A DNA stretch of 26,741 bases. It comes from Casp-actino8 sp046082625. Lineage in GTDB: Bacteria; Actinomycetota; Acidimicrobiia; Acidimicrobiales; Ilumatobacteraceae. The notes beneath the pieces were generated by a model. That model saw nothing but the letters and a program-made list of their open reading frames with translations, had not been told where the DNA came from and made no database searches. Both the position numbers and the translations under genes were made by a program. The stretch is from NCBI GenBank assembly GCA_046082625.1, contig JBJTYE010000172.1:1-26741 (forward strand). The letters are read 5' to 3'. Of the stretch, positions 9,133 through 16,939 are shown piece after piece (position 1 is the stretch's first letter; each line of letters opens with the position of its first letter).

Positions 9133-9693
9133 ATGGTCCGGCGCGGAATCGGCTCGTTGGTCGCGGTGCTCGTGCTCGCTGTCGTCCCGACTGCCGCGGG
9201 GTCGGTGTCGGCGAGTGGAACCTGCCTGTCGCCTCCGGTGACCGGACCGGTCGTGGCGCGATTCGTGTCGTCGGCCTGCCCGTATTGCGCCGGACGGAGG
9301 ACTCTCGATTTCGACGCCGCGCTCGGGGACTCCGTGCATTCGCCGATCACCGGTCGGGTGCATTTCGCCGGTCGTGTGGTCGGGACGGGCTTCGTCACCG
9401 TGGCCACCTCCAGGTACCTGGTCACGGTAGGTGGTCTGGTTCCGGTCACGGGCCTCGGCTCGTCGGTGGAACGGGGTCAGCTCCTCGGCCGCGCCTCCGG
9501 CACGGTGCGGATGAGTCTGCGCCGGCTCGACGTGGCCGGACGGAGGTCCTATCTCGACCCGGAACCCTTCCTGGTCCGTTGGCGGGTTCCGGCCCGTCTG
9601 CTGCCCCTCGTCGGGAATCGGGTTCGAACCGCCCGGGCGGTGCTCGGTTGTCGAACCCTGATCAGCGGTGCCTCCGAGCTCCGCCCCCGCTAG
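9133..9693 (+). CDS. secreted degenerate M23 (LytM-fold) protein, probably not a peptidase
   Basis: This 186-residue protein has an N-terminal signal peptide (positive start MVRR, hydrophobic about 5-23, cleavage near SVSA-SG), so it acts outside the membrane. The rest follows the LytM/M23 layout: RTLDFDAALGDSVHSPITGRVHFAG, VGTGFVTVAT, and GSSVERGQLLGRASG, ending YLDPEPFLVRW. The zinc-site residues of active M23 enzymes are missing. The HxxxD motif reads RRTLD (His to Arg, Asp59 kept). The later HxH reads RMS. No histidine stands in the middle position. C49 and C52 form a CxxC that may be disulfide bonded. Many dead LytM proteins activate cell-wall amidases, but a target here is inference. 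It sits between whiG and rpsB, where other actinobacteria also carry an M23-type gene as I recall. GTG 9130 is an alternative start. Confidence 0.75.
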   Translation: MVRRGIGSLVAVLVLAVVPTAAGSVSASGTCLSPPVTGPVVARFVSSACPYCAGRRTLDFDAALGDSVHSPITGRVHFAGRVVGTGFVTVATSRYLVTVGGLVPVTGLGSSVERGQLLGRASGTVRMSLRRLDVAGRRSYLDPEPFLVRWRVPARLLPLVGNRVRTARAVLGCRTLISGASELRPR

Positions 9694-9696
9694 CCT
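9691..9696 (+). promoter_or_regulatory. candidate -10 box of the rpsB operon
   Basis: TAGCCT fits TAnnnT and is identical to the proposed proS box. Its first three bases are the stop codon of the LytM gene. It would start a transcript near 9703 with a leader of about 130 nt. No clear -35 is visible. Confidence 0.45.
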
Positions 9697-9702
9697 TGCC
9701 CA

Positions 9703-9834
9703 GGCCCTTCGGGGAGCGACCATCCGGTCGACTTCGACGTCGGGTCCAGATCCAGCGCTCTTCCCGACCTGCGGTCGTGGCCGAAGGCCACGCGTGGAAC
9801 GGCGCCCGCAACCGCAGACAGAGAGGACACCGCC
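9703..9834 (+). promoter_or_regulatory. structured 5' leader of rpsB-tsf
   Basis: The 141-bp gap before rpsB holds paired elements. CTGCGGT (9769-9775) is perfectly complementary to ACCGCAG (9811-9817). Stacked directly after its 5' arm is a 7-bp hairpin, CGTGGCC-GAA-GGCCACG (9776-9792). The outer stem ends 3 nt before the Shine-Dalgarno sequence GAGAGG (9821-9826). A smaller CCC-TTCG-GGG hairpin lies near 9706-9716. In E. coli, protein S2 represses rpsB-tsf through its leader. A similar role here is inferred from position and folding only. Confidence 0.45.
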
Positions 9835-10704
9835 ATGGCCATCGTCACCATGCGTCAATTGTTGGAAGCTCGGGTCCACTTCGGACACCAGACCCGTCGT
9901 TGGAATCCCAAGATGCGGAGATTCATCTTCGGAGAGCGCAACGACATATACATCATCGACCTCCAGCAGACTCTGGAGCGCATCGAGACCGCCTATGCCT
10001 TCGTGCGCGACTTGGTCGCCAACGGCGGCACCATTCTCTTCATCGGCACCAAGCAGCAGGCTCAGGATCCGATCGCTGGTTTCGCCGACAAGTGCGGAAT
10101 GCCCTACATCAACGAACGCTGGTTGGGTGGAATGCTGACCAACTTCGAAACCATCCACAAGCGAGTGCAGAAGATGCTTGAGTTGGAGCAGATGCAACGC
10201 ACGGGCGAGTTCGATCTCATGCCCAAGAAGGAAGCGCTTCTCAAGTCGCGCGAGCTCGCCAAGTTGCAGAAGAACCTGAGCGGAATCAGGTCCATGACCA
10301 AGCGGCCCGATGCCGTGTTCGTGATCGACACCAAGAAAGAGCACATCGGCGTGACCGAGGCCAACAAGTTGAGGATCCCAGTCGTGGCCATCGTCGACAC
10401 CAATGTCGACCCCGATCTCATCGACTATCCGATTCCAGGCAACGACGATGCCATTCGCGCCAACGAATTGATGTCCAAAGTCATCGCCGAGGCCGTGACC
10501 GAGGGTCGCTTCATCGCGTCCAAGCGCAGTCCGGGACTCGTGGCTCCCGAGCGCAGCGAGGCGGAGAAGGCCGAGTTCGCCGCCAGCCAGGCCACGGCCC
10601 GTACTCAGGCCGCCGCGGCCCAAGCCGAGCGCGAAGCTCGAGTGGCAGCGGCCAAGGCCGAGTCGGCATCGGCGCCGGCCGCCGACGAAGCAGCGGAGGG
10701 CTGA
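9835..10704 (+). CDS. rpsB: 30S ribosomal protein S2
   Basis: This is a 289-residue S2 protein, which joins the 30S subunit late near the head-body junction and is needed for S1 or mRNA docking. Signature stretches include LLEARVHFGHQTRRWNPKM (8-26), IFGERNDIYIIDLQQT, FIGTKQQAQ, YINERWLGGMLTNF, IRSMTKRPDAVFVID and VAIVDTNVDPDLIDYPIPGNDDA. The core ends near residue 225. The last 60 residues are an Ala/Glu-rich tail, as in many actinobacterial S2 proteins. GAGAGG lies 8 nt before the ATG. The gene is followed by tsf after 3 nt, the standard rpsB-tsf pair, and the upstream region is structured. Confidence 0.98.
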   Translation: MAIVTMRQLLEARVHFGHQTRRWNPKMRRFIFGERNDIYIIDLQQTLERIETAYAFVRDLVANGGTILFIGTKQQAQDPIAGFADKCGMPYINERWLGGMLTNFETIHKRVQKMLELEQMQRTGEFDLMPKKEALLKSRELAKLQKNLSGIRSMTKRPDAVFVIDTKKEHIGVTEANKLRIPVVAIVDTNVDPDLIDYPIPGNDDAIRANELMSKVIAEAVTEGRFIASKRSPGLVAPERSEAEKAEFAASQATARTQAAAAQAEREARVAAAKAESASAPAADEAAEG

Positions 10705-10707
10705 TCG

Positions 10708-11496
10708 ATGTCGTTCACGGCCAAAGACGTGCAAGCACTCCGGCAGTCATCCGGCGCCGGGATGATGGATTGCAAGAAGGCCCTCGAGGCCACGAATGGC
10801 GACATGGAAGAAGCCAAGCAATGGTTGAGGGAGAAGGGTCTGGCCGCCTCCGCCAAGCGCGACGACCGGGAGAACACCCAGGGCGTCGTGGCCTTGGTGA
10901 TCGACGACAACGTCGGGGCGATCGTGAAATTGAAGTGCGAGACCGATTTCGTGGCCGGCAGCGACCAGTTCAAGGGCGAAGCTCAGGCCTTGGCCGAACT
11001 GGTGGTTGCCAAGGGCGAAGCGGCGGTGGCGGAGCGTGCCGCCATCCTGGAAGACCTGAAGATCACCCTCAAGGAGAAGATCGAACTCGGTGACGTCGTT
11101 CGCATCGAAGCCGCGACGGGCAACATCATCGACAGTTACCAGCACATCCAGGGAGGGCGCGGCGTCAATGCCGTGCTGGTCGAGATGGCGGGAGGCACCA
11201 CCGATCTCGCCCACGACATCGCCGTGCACGTGGCCTTCGCGCGACCGAAGTATCTGTCGCGCCAGGAAGTTCCGGCTGAGGTGATCGACAAGGAGCGCTC
11301 CACCCTGGAGGCCATCAGCCGCAACGAAGGCAAGCCGGAGGCCTCGCTTCCCAAGATCGTCGAAGGACGATTGAACGGATTCTTCAAGGATGTCTGCCTG
11401 CTCGAGCAGCCATACGCCAAGGACGACAAACAGTCCGTCACCCAGATCATCGGGAAAGCGTCCATCATCCGCTTCGCCCAGGTGGAGATCGGCTGA
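10708..11496 (+). CDS. tsf: translation elongation factor Ts
   Basis: This 262-residue nucleotide exchange factor releases GDP from EF-Tu. The N-terminal UBA-like domain (1-50) carries VQALRQSSGAGMMDCKKAL and EEAKQWLREKG. The EF-Tu contact motif TDFVAGSDQF is at 79-88. The core then runs through HVAFARPKYLSRQEVP, with the C-terminal module KIVEGRLNGFFKDVCLLEQPY. The length is normal for actinobacteria. GGAGGG (10695-10700), inside the rpsB tail, precedes the ATG by 7 nt. The gene starts 3 nt after the rpsB stop and ends 5 nt before pyrH, so it is part of one operon. Confidence 0.98.
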   Translation: MSFTAKDVQALRQSSGAGMMDCKKALEATNGDMEEAKQWLREKGLAASAKRDDRENTQGVVALVIDDNVGAIVKLKCETDFVAGSDQFKGEAQALAELVVAKGEAAVAERAAILEDLKITLKEKIELGDVVRIEAATGNIIDSYQHIQGGRGVNAVLVEMAGGTTDLAHDIAVHVAFARPKYLSRQEVPAEVIDKERSTLEAISRNEGKPEASLPKIVEGRLNGFFKDVCLLEQPYAKDDKQSVTQIIGKASIIRFAQVEIG

Positions 11497-11501
11497 TCGC
11501 C

Positions 11502-12257
11502 ATGGCCGGATCTGACGTCGACTTCGTCCGTCAGCCCGACCGCCCCCAGTGGAAGCGGGTCATTCTCAAGCTCTCCGGTGAGGCGCTCGCTGAGCCGACG
11601 GGTTTCGGTCTGGACACCAACGTGCTGCGGCAGGTGGCGCTCGAGATCAAGGATGTCCGCGACCATTTGCACGTCGATGTGGCCGTCGTCGTGGGAGGCG
11701 GAAACTTCTGGCGAGGTCTCAAGGGAGCCGGTCAGGGGATGGATCAGGCCCAGGCCGACTTCATGGGCATGATCGCCACCGTGATGAATGGATTGGCATT
11801 GCAGGACGCGTTGGAACGCGTCGGCCAGCACAGTCGTGTGATGACGGCTGTGGAAATGCCCAAAGTCGCCGAGCCCTACATCCGACGTCGCGCCGAACGA
11901 CACATGGAGAAGGGCCGCGTGGTGATCTTCGCCGGAGGTACCGGCAACCCGTTCTTCACCACCGACACTGCAGCCACTCTACGCGCCGCGGAGATCGACG
12001 CTCAGGCGATTCTGAAGGGCACCCACTCCGGAATCGACGGCGTGTACACGGCCGATCCCAAACTCGATCAGTCGGCGGTTCGTTACGACCGGGTGTCCCA
12101 CAAGGAGGTCATCGAGAAGGAACTGCGGGTCATGGACGCAACTGCCATCGCCTTCTGTCTGGACAATCGGATCCCCATCGTGGTCTTCGACGTGAGCACG
12201 CCGGGGAACATCCGGTCCGTTCTGGAGGGCCGACCCGTCGGTACGCTGGTCGGGTGA
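11502..12257 (+). CDS. pyrH: uridylate kinase (UMP kinase)
   Basis: This 251-residue hexameric enzyme of the amino-acid kinase fold phosphorylates UMP to UDP in pyrimidine synthesis. Motifs seen: KLSGEALAE (23-31, phosphate binding), VGGGNFWRG (64-72), DFMGMIATVMNGLALQDAL (86-104), FAGGTGNPFFTTDTAA (UMP and ATP contacts) and GVYTADPK (nucleotide binding near 190). The first 15 residues form a short polar extension. The nearest purine-rich site (GGAG at 11484) is 14 nt upstream, so coupling with tsf is likely. The 3' end overlaps frr by 4 nt (GTGA). Placement between tsf and frr is the widespread bacterial order. Confidence 0.97.
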   Translation: MAGSDVDFVRQPDRPQWKRVILKLSGEALAEPTGFGLDTNVLRQVALEIKDVRDHLHVDVAVVVGGGNFWRGLKGAGQGMDQAQADFMGMIATVMNGLALQDALERVGQHSRVMTAVEMPKVAEPYIRRRAERHMEKGRVVIFAGGTGNPFFTTDTAATLRAAEIDAQAILKGTHSGIDGVYTADPKLDQSAVRYDRVSHKEVIEKELRVMDATAIAFCLDNRIPIVVFDVSTPGNIRSVLEGRPVGTLVG

Positions 12258-12811
12258 TCGACGACGTTCTCCTCGAGGCCATGGACAAGATGGACCGGGC
12301 CGTCGAGCACGCCCAGAGCCAGTTCGCCACCGTGCGTACCGGTCGGGCCACTCCTGCTCTGGTGGAGAAGTTGCTCGTCAGTTATTACGGAGCCGACGTC
12401 CCTCTCCAGCAGCTGGCCGGCTTCCAAGTCCCCGAAGCCCGAACTTTGGTCATCAAGCCCCACGATCGCGGGGCCATCGCATCGATCGAGAAAGCCATCC
12501 GCGACAGTGATCTGGGGATGTCTCCGAACAGCGACGGTGTGGTCATTCGGTTGAATTTCCCGATGTTGACCGAGGAACGCCGTCGTGACTATGTGAAACT
12601 GGTCAAGAACATGGCTGAGGAGAGCAGAGTCGCAGTGCGCAATGTCAGACGGGACTCCCGGAAACAACTCGAATCTGCGGAGAAGGCCGGCGACATCTCC
12701 GCTGACGAACTCGAGCGAGCAGAGAAGGAATTGGACAAGATCACGCACGATCATGTCGACAGCATCGACAAGGCCGTGCAGAAGAAAGAGCACGAGCTCC
12801 TGGAAGTCTGA
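12254..12811 (+). CDS. frr: ribosome recycling factor
   Basis: This 185-residue factor splits post-termination ribosomes together with EF-G. Family sequence features run through the protein: RTGRATPALVEKLLVSYYG (27-45), PLQQLAGFQVPEARTLVIKPHD, AIRDSDLGMSPNSDGVVIRL, PMLTEERRRDYVKLVK, and the long helix RVAVRNVRRDSRKQLES ending in the coiled-coil tail. Length is exactly typical. It starts at GTG 12254, overlapping the pyrH stop as GTGA, with no clear Shine-Dalgarno sequence, so translation probably depends on reinitiation from pyrH. Confidence 0.98.
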   Translation: MIDDVLLEAMDKMDRAVEHAQSQFATVRTGRATPALVEKLLVSYYGADVPLQQLAGFQVPEARTLVIKPHDRGAIASIEKAIRDSDLGMSPNSDGVVIRLNFPMLTEERRRDYVKLVKNMAEESRVAVRNVRRDSRKQLESAEKAGDISADELERAEKELDKITHDHVDSIDKAVQKKEHELLEV

Positions 12812-12822
12812 CGGACGGCATC

Positions 12823-14517
12823 ATGAGTGACGACATGTGGCGACGAGCCGACGAGGACGACGAGTCCGACGACTTCGGCGAACTGCGGTTCGCCGACGAC
12901 GATGTCAGCGCCGAGCAGTCGGAGTCCGACGTCGACGTGTGGGCTTCCTATTCGGGAACGGCCCCGCGGCCGATTCCCGATCGCCCGGCCGCTGAACCGA
13001 GTGGTCGAGGACTTTTCGAAGGTGAGACCTGGCGTGACAAGGGCCGACCCATCGATCTGACACCGGTGAGCGAGTCGGGTCGGCTCGGACGGGTGGAGCC
13101 TCCGGTGCGTCCGGATGCCTCGTTCTCCGACGACGAGGAATTCGGGGAAATCCGATTCGCCGATGCTCACGAAGAATCCGCTGTTGATTTCGGTTTCGAG
13201 GACGAGCCGGTTGCGCCACGGATCGAGCCGGGTCACGACACCAGTGGAAGCAGGCCACGCATCAAACTCGGCGAGCCGACCACGCCTGGTCGTCGTGAGC
13301 GCGGGTCGGGGGCCTTGCGACGTCCACCCGACGCGCCGACGTCGGTGCCGTCGAGGTCGATGTTCGATGATCCGCAATCGGAGCCGATCGACTTCGGCTC
13401 CGAGTCGACGTGGGATCTGTCGCGTGGCACAGGTCGCGACCCGTCACGCAGTCCGTCCCGCGAAACTGCCCGCGACCTACCGCGCGACCCCAGTGGTCCC
13501 CTCGAGTCCCGTCGTGGGCCCGATCAGCGCCGCGGGCCACGGCCACCGGATGAAGCGTCGGGCCTGTCGGGTCCCGTCGGCCGTCCGAGTTCCGGTGGCC
13601 GTCCCCGCCCATCGACGGGCCGCAGCGGCCCGCCTCGACCGGCGCGCGTGGCGCGGCCGCAACAGCCGGTGAGCGGCGCTGCCGGACGCGACATGCCCAC
13701 TGCCATCGCCGTCGGCTTGCTGATTGCTGCGGCTTTCATCGGTGCCCTGATGTGGCGTCCGGTGGCGGTACTGGCCCTGGTGGTGCTCATCTGCGGTCTG
13801 GCGGCCATCGAGTTCTTCGAGAAGGTGACCGAGAAGGGATATCGCCCGGCGACGGTCATCGGCATCCTGACCGCGGTCGTGGCGCCTCTGGCCGGATACT
13901 GGGTCGGTGAGACGGCCCTGCCGTTGGTGATGGTCTTCGGGTTCGTCGCCACAGGAGCAACCTTTGTCGGCGCCACCGGCCTCCATTCCAGTCCCATCCC
14001 CAACATGTCCGTCACGTCACTCGGCATGATGTGGATCGGATTGATGGGGGCCTATGCCGCGATGTTGGCCGGCGTCTCCAATGTTCCTGGACTCGGCACG
14101 GCCGGTACCGACACCCTCTTCATCGTGGCTGTGGGTGTGGTGGCCAACGATGTCGGCGCGTTGTTCGTGGGTTCGGCGGCGGGGAGCACGCCACTGCGTC
14201 AGTGGATCAGTCCGAACAAGACCGTCGAAGGTCTGATGGGCGGAACCGTGGCCACTCTTTTCGCCATGTGGGTGGTGGGACTCCAGAGCGACACGTGGAA
14301 CGACATCGGTGAGATCGTGACTCTGGCGATCGCCGTTGCGGTGCTGGCCCCTCTCGGCGATCTGGTCGAGAGCATGTTCAAGCGCAATTTGGAGATCAAG
14401 GACTTCGGGACTCTGGTCAAGGGGCACGGGGGCGTGCTCGATCGGTTCGATGGATTCCTCTTCGTCCTACCGGCGGCGTACTACTTGCTGCAGGTGTTCG
14501 AACCCTACGCATCGTGA
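12823..14517 (+). CDS. cdsA: phosphatidate cytidylyltransferase (CdsA) with long disordered N-terminal extension
   Basis: This 564-residue membrane enzyme makes CDP-diacylglycerol from phosphatidate and CTP, the branch point to all phospholipids. The catalytic part is residues about 290-564. It has about eight hydrophobic segments and the family signature SMFKRNLEIKDFGTLVKGHG followed by GVLDRFDG (517-544), with the K-D and H-G-G-x-x-D-R-x-D residues in place. Ordinary CdsA is 260-300 residues. The first about 290 residues here are a low-complexity extension: acidic (1-130), then rich in Arg, Pro, Ser and Gly (140-285). The acidic part contains a repeated motif, DFGELRFADDD (17-27) and EFGEIRFADAH (106-116). 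The extension has no membrane segment and should be cytosolic. ATG 12823 follows frr by 11 nt; ATG 12835 is an alternative. The next gene, dxr, begins 8 nt later. Confidence 0.95.
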   Translation: MSDDMWRRADEDDESDDFGELRFADDDVSAEQSESDVDVWASYSGTAPRPIPDRPAAEPSGRGLFEGETWRDKGRPIDLTPVSESGRLGRVEPPVRPDASFSDDEEFGEIRFADAHEESAVDFGFEDEPVAPRIEPGHDTSGSRPRIKLGEPTTPGRRERGSGALRRPPDAPTSVPSRSMFDDPQSEPIDFGSESTWDLSRGTGRDPSRSPSRETARDLPRDPSGPLESRRGPDQRRGPRPPDEASGLSGPVGRPSSGGRPRPSTGRSGPPRPARVARPQQPVSGAAGRDMPTAIAVGLLIAAAFIGALMWRPVAVLALVVLICGLAAIEFFEKVTEKGYRPATVIGILTAVVAPLAGYWVGETALPLVMVFGFVATGATFVGATGLHSSPIPNMSVTSLGMMWIGLMGAYAAMLAGVSNVPGLGTAGTDTLFIVAVGVVANDVGALFVGSAAGSTPLRQWISPNKTVEGLMGGTVATLFAMWVVGLQSDTWNDIGEIVTLAIAVAVLAPLGDLVESMFKRNLEIKDFGTLVKGHGGVLDRFDGFLFVLPAAYYLLQVFEPYAS

Positions 14518-14525
14518 TGTGAGCG

Positions 14526-15680
14526 TTGGCCACCGTCCGCCTGGCGATCGCCGGGTCCTCAGGATCGATCGGGACCCAGACTCTCGACGTCGTCCGCGCC
14601 GAGTACGGCGGTGAGACCGAATACCGGGTCGTCGGTCTCGGCGTCGGTTCGTCCATCGACACCCTCATCGGCCAGGCTCGCGAGTTTCGCCCTGACGTCG
14701 TGGCCGTTGGCGATCGCTCGTTGCACGCTCAGGTCCGCGAGGCGCTTCCCGGGGTGGAGATCGTGGACGACATGGCCGCACTGGTGGGCGAGGCCGACGT
14801 CGTGGTCAACGCCGTGGTCGGTTTCGCAGGCCTCGACGTCACCCTCGAGACCCTGAGCCGCGGCAAACGGCTGGCTCTGGCCAACAAGGAATCCTTGATC
14901 GCCGCCGGACCGGTGGTGCAGCCACTGCGCGCGATCCCCGGAGCCGAGATCGTTCCCGTCGACAGCGAGCATTGTGCGATTCATCAGTGCCTGCGGTCGA
15001 CGGCGCGCCTCGACGTCGAGGTGCGGCGGCTGGTGCTGACGGCCAGCGGAGGACCGTTCCGCGGAAGGACACACGACGATCTGTCCACGGTCACCGTGGA
15101 CCAAGCACTGGCGCATCCGACTTGGACCATGGGTCCCAAGATCACCGTCGATTCCTCGACTTTGATGAACAAGGGACTCGAAGTCATCGAAGCCCACGAG
15201 TTGTTCGGCGTGGCCTACGACTGCATCGACGTCGTGGTCCATCCGCAGTCGGTGGTGCATTCGATGGTCGAGTTCATCGACGGCAGCACCATCGCGCAAT
15301 TGAGTCTGCCGGACATGCGACTTCCCATCGGCTACGCCTTGGCCTATCCCCGACGCATCGGTACTCCGTTCGGGGGGATCGACTGGTCGCACCTGTCGCG
15401 TCTCGACTTCGAGATTCCCGATCGCCGAACCTTCCGGTGCCTCGACCTCGCCTATCGGGCGGGTCGGGCCGGAGGGACTGCCCCTGCCTTCCTCTCGGCG
15501 GCCAACGAAGTGGCGGTCGAGGCCTTCCTCGCCGGTCGCTTGACGTGGATCGACATCGCCGCGGTCATCGAAGCCGCCCTCGACCGGCACCAGGAATTCC
15601 CCGAACTGTTGACTTCTTCACACATCATCGAAGCCGACCGCCAAGGCCGCGAAGCTGCCAATAGTGTGCTGGGATCATGA
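14526..15680 (+). CDS. dxr: 1-deoxy-D-xylulose 5-phosphate reductoisomerase
   Basis: This 384-residue NADPH enzyme converts DXP to MEP, the first committed step of non-mevalonate isoprenoid synthesis. NADPH-binding GSSGSIG is at 10-16. LANKESLIAAG is at 118-128. Metal ligands D146 and E148 are in PVDSEHC, with the third, E219, in MNKGLEV. The substrate loop includes N215 and K216, and HPQSVVHSMVEF follows. The start is TTG 14526, an unusual codon. The in-frame ATG at 14517 runs straight into a stop, and any later start would remove the first strand of the Rossmann fold. The gene starts 8 nt after cdsA and overlaps rseP as ATGA. Confidence 0.96.
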   Translation: MATVRLAIAGSSGSIGTQTLDVVRAEYGGETEYRVVGLGVGSSIDTLIGQAREFRPDVVAVGDRSLHAQVREALPGVEIVDDMAALVGEADVVVNAVVGFAGLDVTLETLSRGKRLALANKESLIAAGPVVQPLRAIPGAEIVPVDSEHCAIHQCLRSTARLDVEVRRLVLTASGGPFRGRTHDDLSTVTVDQALAHPTWTMGPKITVDSSTLMNKGLEVIEAHELFGVAYDCIDVVVHPQSVVHSMVEFIDGSTIAQLSLPDMRLPIGYALAYPRRIGTPFGGIDWSHLSRLDFEIPDRRTFRCLDLAYRAGRAGGTAPAFLSAANEVAVEAFLAGRLTWIDIAAVIEAALDRHQEFPELLTSSHIIEADRQGREAANSVLGS

Positions 15681-16930
15681 CTCTGTACCGGTCCCTCCGA
15701 GCGGAAATGATGGCGGGCGGGGCGGTGGACGATGACCACCCGACGCCGCGAGAGGAGAGTCGTCGACGTCGGTCGGTCGTGGCCGCTCTCGTCATTCTCG
15801 GATTGCTGGTCTGGCTCGGCATCTCGAACATCTGGAGTCTGATCCTGGTGATCGGGCTGCTCGTGTCGGTGTTCTTGCACGAAATCGGCCATTTCGTCAC
15901 CGCCGGATGGGCCGGGATGAAGAGGACCCAGTTCTTCATGGGCTTCGGTCCGAAACTCTGGAGCACCCATCGCAACGGGGTGGAGTATGGGGTGCGCGCC
16001 CTCCCACTCGGGGCCTTCGTGCGCATCGTCGGGATGAACAATCTCGATCCGGTGGACGAGGCCGATCGCGATGTCGCCTACTCGGCCAAGCCCTACCGAT
16101 GGAGACTCCTGGTCATCACTGCCGGCTCGATCATGCACGCCATCATCGCCGTGGTCATCCTGGTGTTCGTCTACACCGTCGGCGGGCGGGTCCAGGAAAC
16201 AGGTCGCACCGAGATCTTCGCCGTCTCCGAGGGATCGGCTGCCGAAGCGGCCGGACTGCGGAGCGGCGATGTGGTCGTCTCGGTCGGCGACGAGCGCATC
16301 GACTCGTCCGACGAGTTGCGGACAGTCGTCGCGTCCTTCGCTCCCGGAACGACGGTGGTCATCGATTTCGAACGAGACGGACGAATCTCGACAACGGAGG
16401 CCACCTTGCAGTCCCGTCCTTCCGCGGACGAGACGAGCCAGGGTTTTCTCGGGGTCGGAACCGACAGTTACGGCCGCGACCGACTGGGAGTTCTGGAGGC
16501 GGCGTCGCATGTCGCCGGTGATCTGTGGGAGGGGATGGGGAACACCCTCGAAGGAATCGTCACCGTCGTGAATCCGGTCAATCAGTGGGAACAAGTGACC
16601 AACGAGGATGCCGATCCCGGCAAGAGGCCGACCACGGTGGTCGGGATCACTCAAGTGGCCGGCGATATCGGTGAGCGGAACGGCGTCTTCGCGGTTCTCG
16701 AAGTCCTGGCCTCGGTCAACATCTTCATCGGAATCTTCAATCTGCTGCCGTTGCTGCCCTTCAACGGCGGCCACGCCGTGATCGCCACCTACGAGAGACT
16801 CCGCAGCCGGCCGGGTCGGCGGTACCAGGCCGACGTCGAAAAGATGTGGCCGGTCACGGTGGCGGTCCTGACCATGTTGCTGTTCCTCACCATGACCGGT
16901 CTCTACCTGGACATCACGCGTCCGTTCTGA
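15677..16930 (+). CDS. rseP: site-2 (M50) membrane metalloprotease RseP/Rip1-like, with altered zinc-ligand motif
   Basis: This 417-residue intramembrane protease family member would cut anti-sigma factors or other membrane proteins. The zinc motif HEIGH is at 68-72 within a membrane segment (about 52-78). KPYRWRLLVITAGSIMHAI (138-156) is the conserved second motif. A single PDZ domain spans about 175-255 (AAEAAGLRSGDVVVSVGDERI). The C-terminal motif reads NLLPLLPFNGGHAV (355-368). The canonical family motif ends LDGG or FDGG, with Asp as the third zinc ligand, and here it is Asn363 (AAC at 16763-16765). The N-terminus has about 33 polar, arginine-rich cytosolic residues. The gene overlaps dxr by 4 nt (ATGA) and precedes ispG by 9 nt, the usual actinobacterial dxr-rseP-ispG cluster. 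Confidence 0.92.
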   Translation: MTLYRSLRAEMMAGGAVDDDHPTPREESRRRRSVVAALVILGLLVWLGISNIWSLILVIGLLVSVFLHEIGHFVTAGWAGMKRTQFFMGFGPKLWSTHRNGVEYGVRALPLGAFVRIVGMNNLDPVDEADRDVAYSAKPYRWRLLVITAGSIMHAIIAVVILVFVYTVGGRVQETGRTEIFAVSEGSAAEAAGLRSGDVVVSVGDERIDSSDELRTVVASFAPGTTVVIDFERDGRISTTEATLQSRPSADETSQGFLGVGTDSYGRDRLGVLEAASHVAGDLWEGMGNTLEGIVTVVNPVNQWEQVTNEDADPGKRPTTVVGITQVAGDIGERNGVFAVLEVLASVNIFIGIFNLLPLLPFNGGHAVIATYERLRSRPGRRYQADVEKMWPVTVAVLTMLLFLTMTGLYLDITRPF

Positions 16931-16939
16931 GGACCGACC

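Noticed and set aside
8239..10734. An 831-codon open frame on the minus strand
   Set aside because: It lies antisense to whiG, the LytM gene and rpsB, which have clear homology. Its translation is rich in His, Gly and Arg with no domain. It is a codon-phase shadow of high-GC coding DNA.
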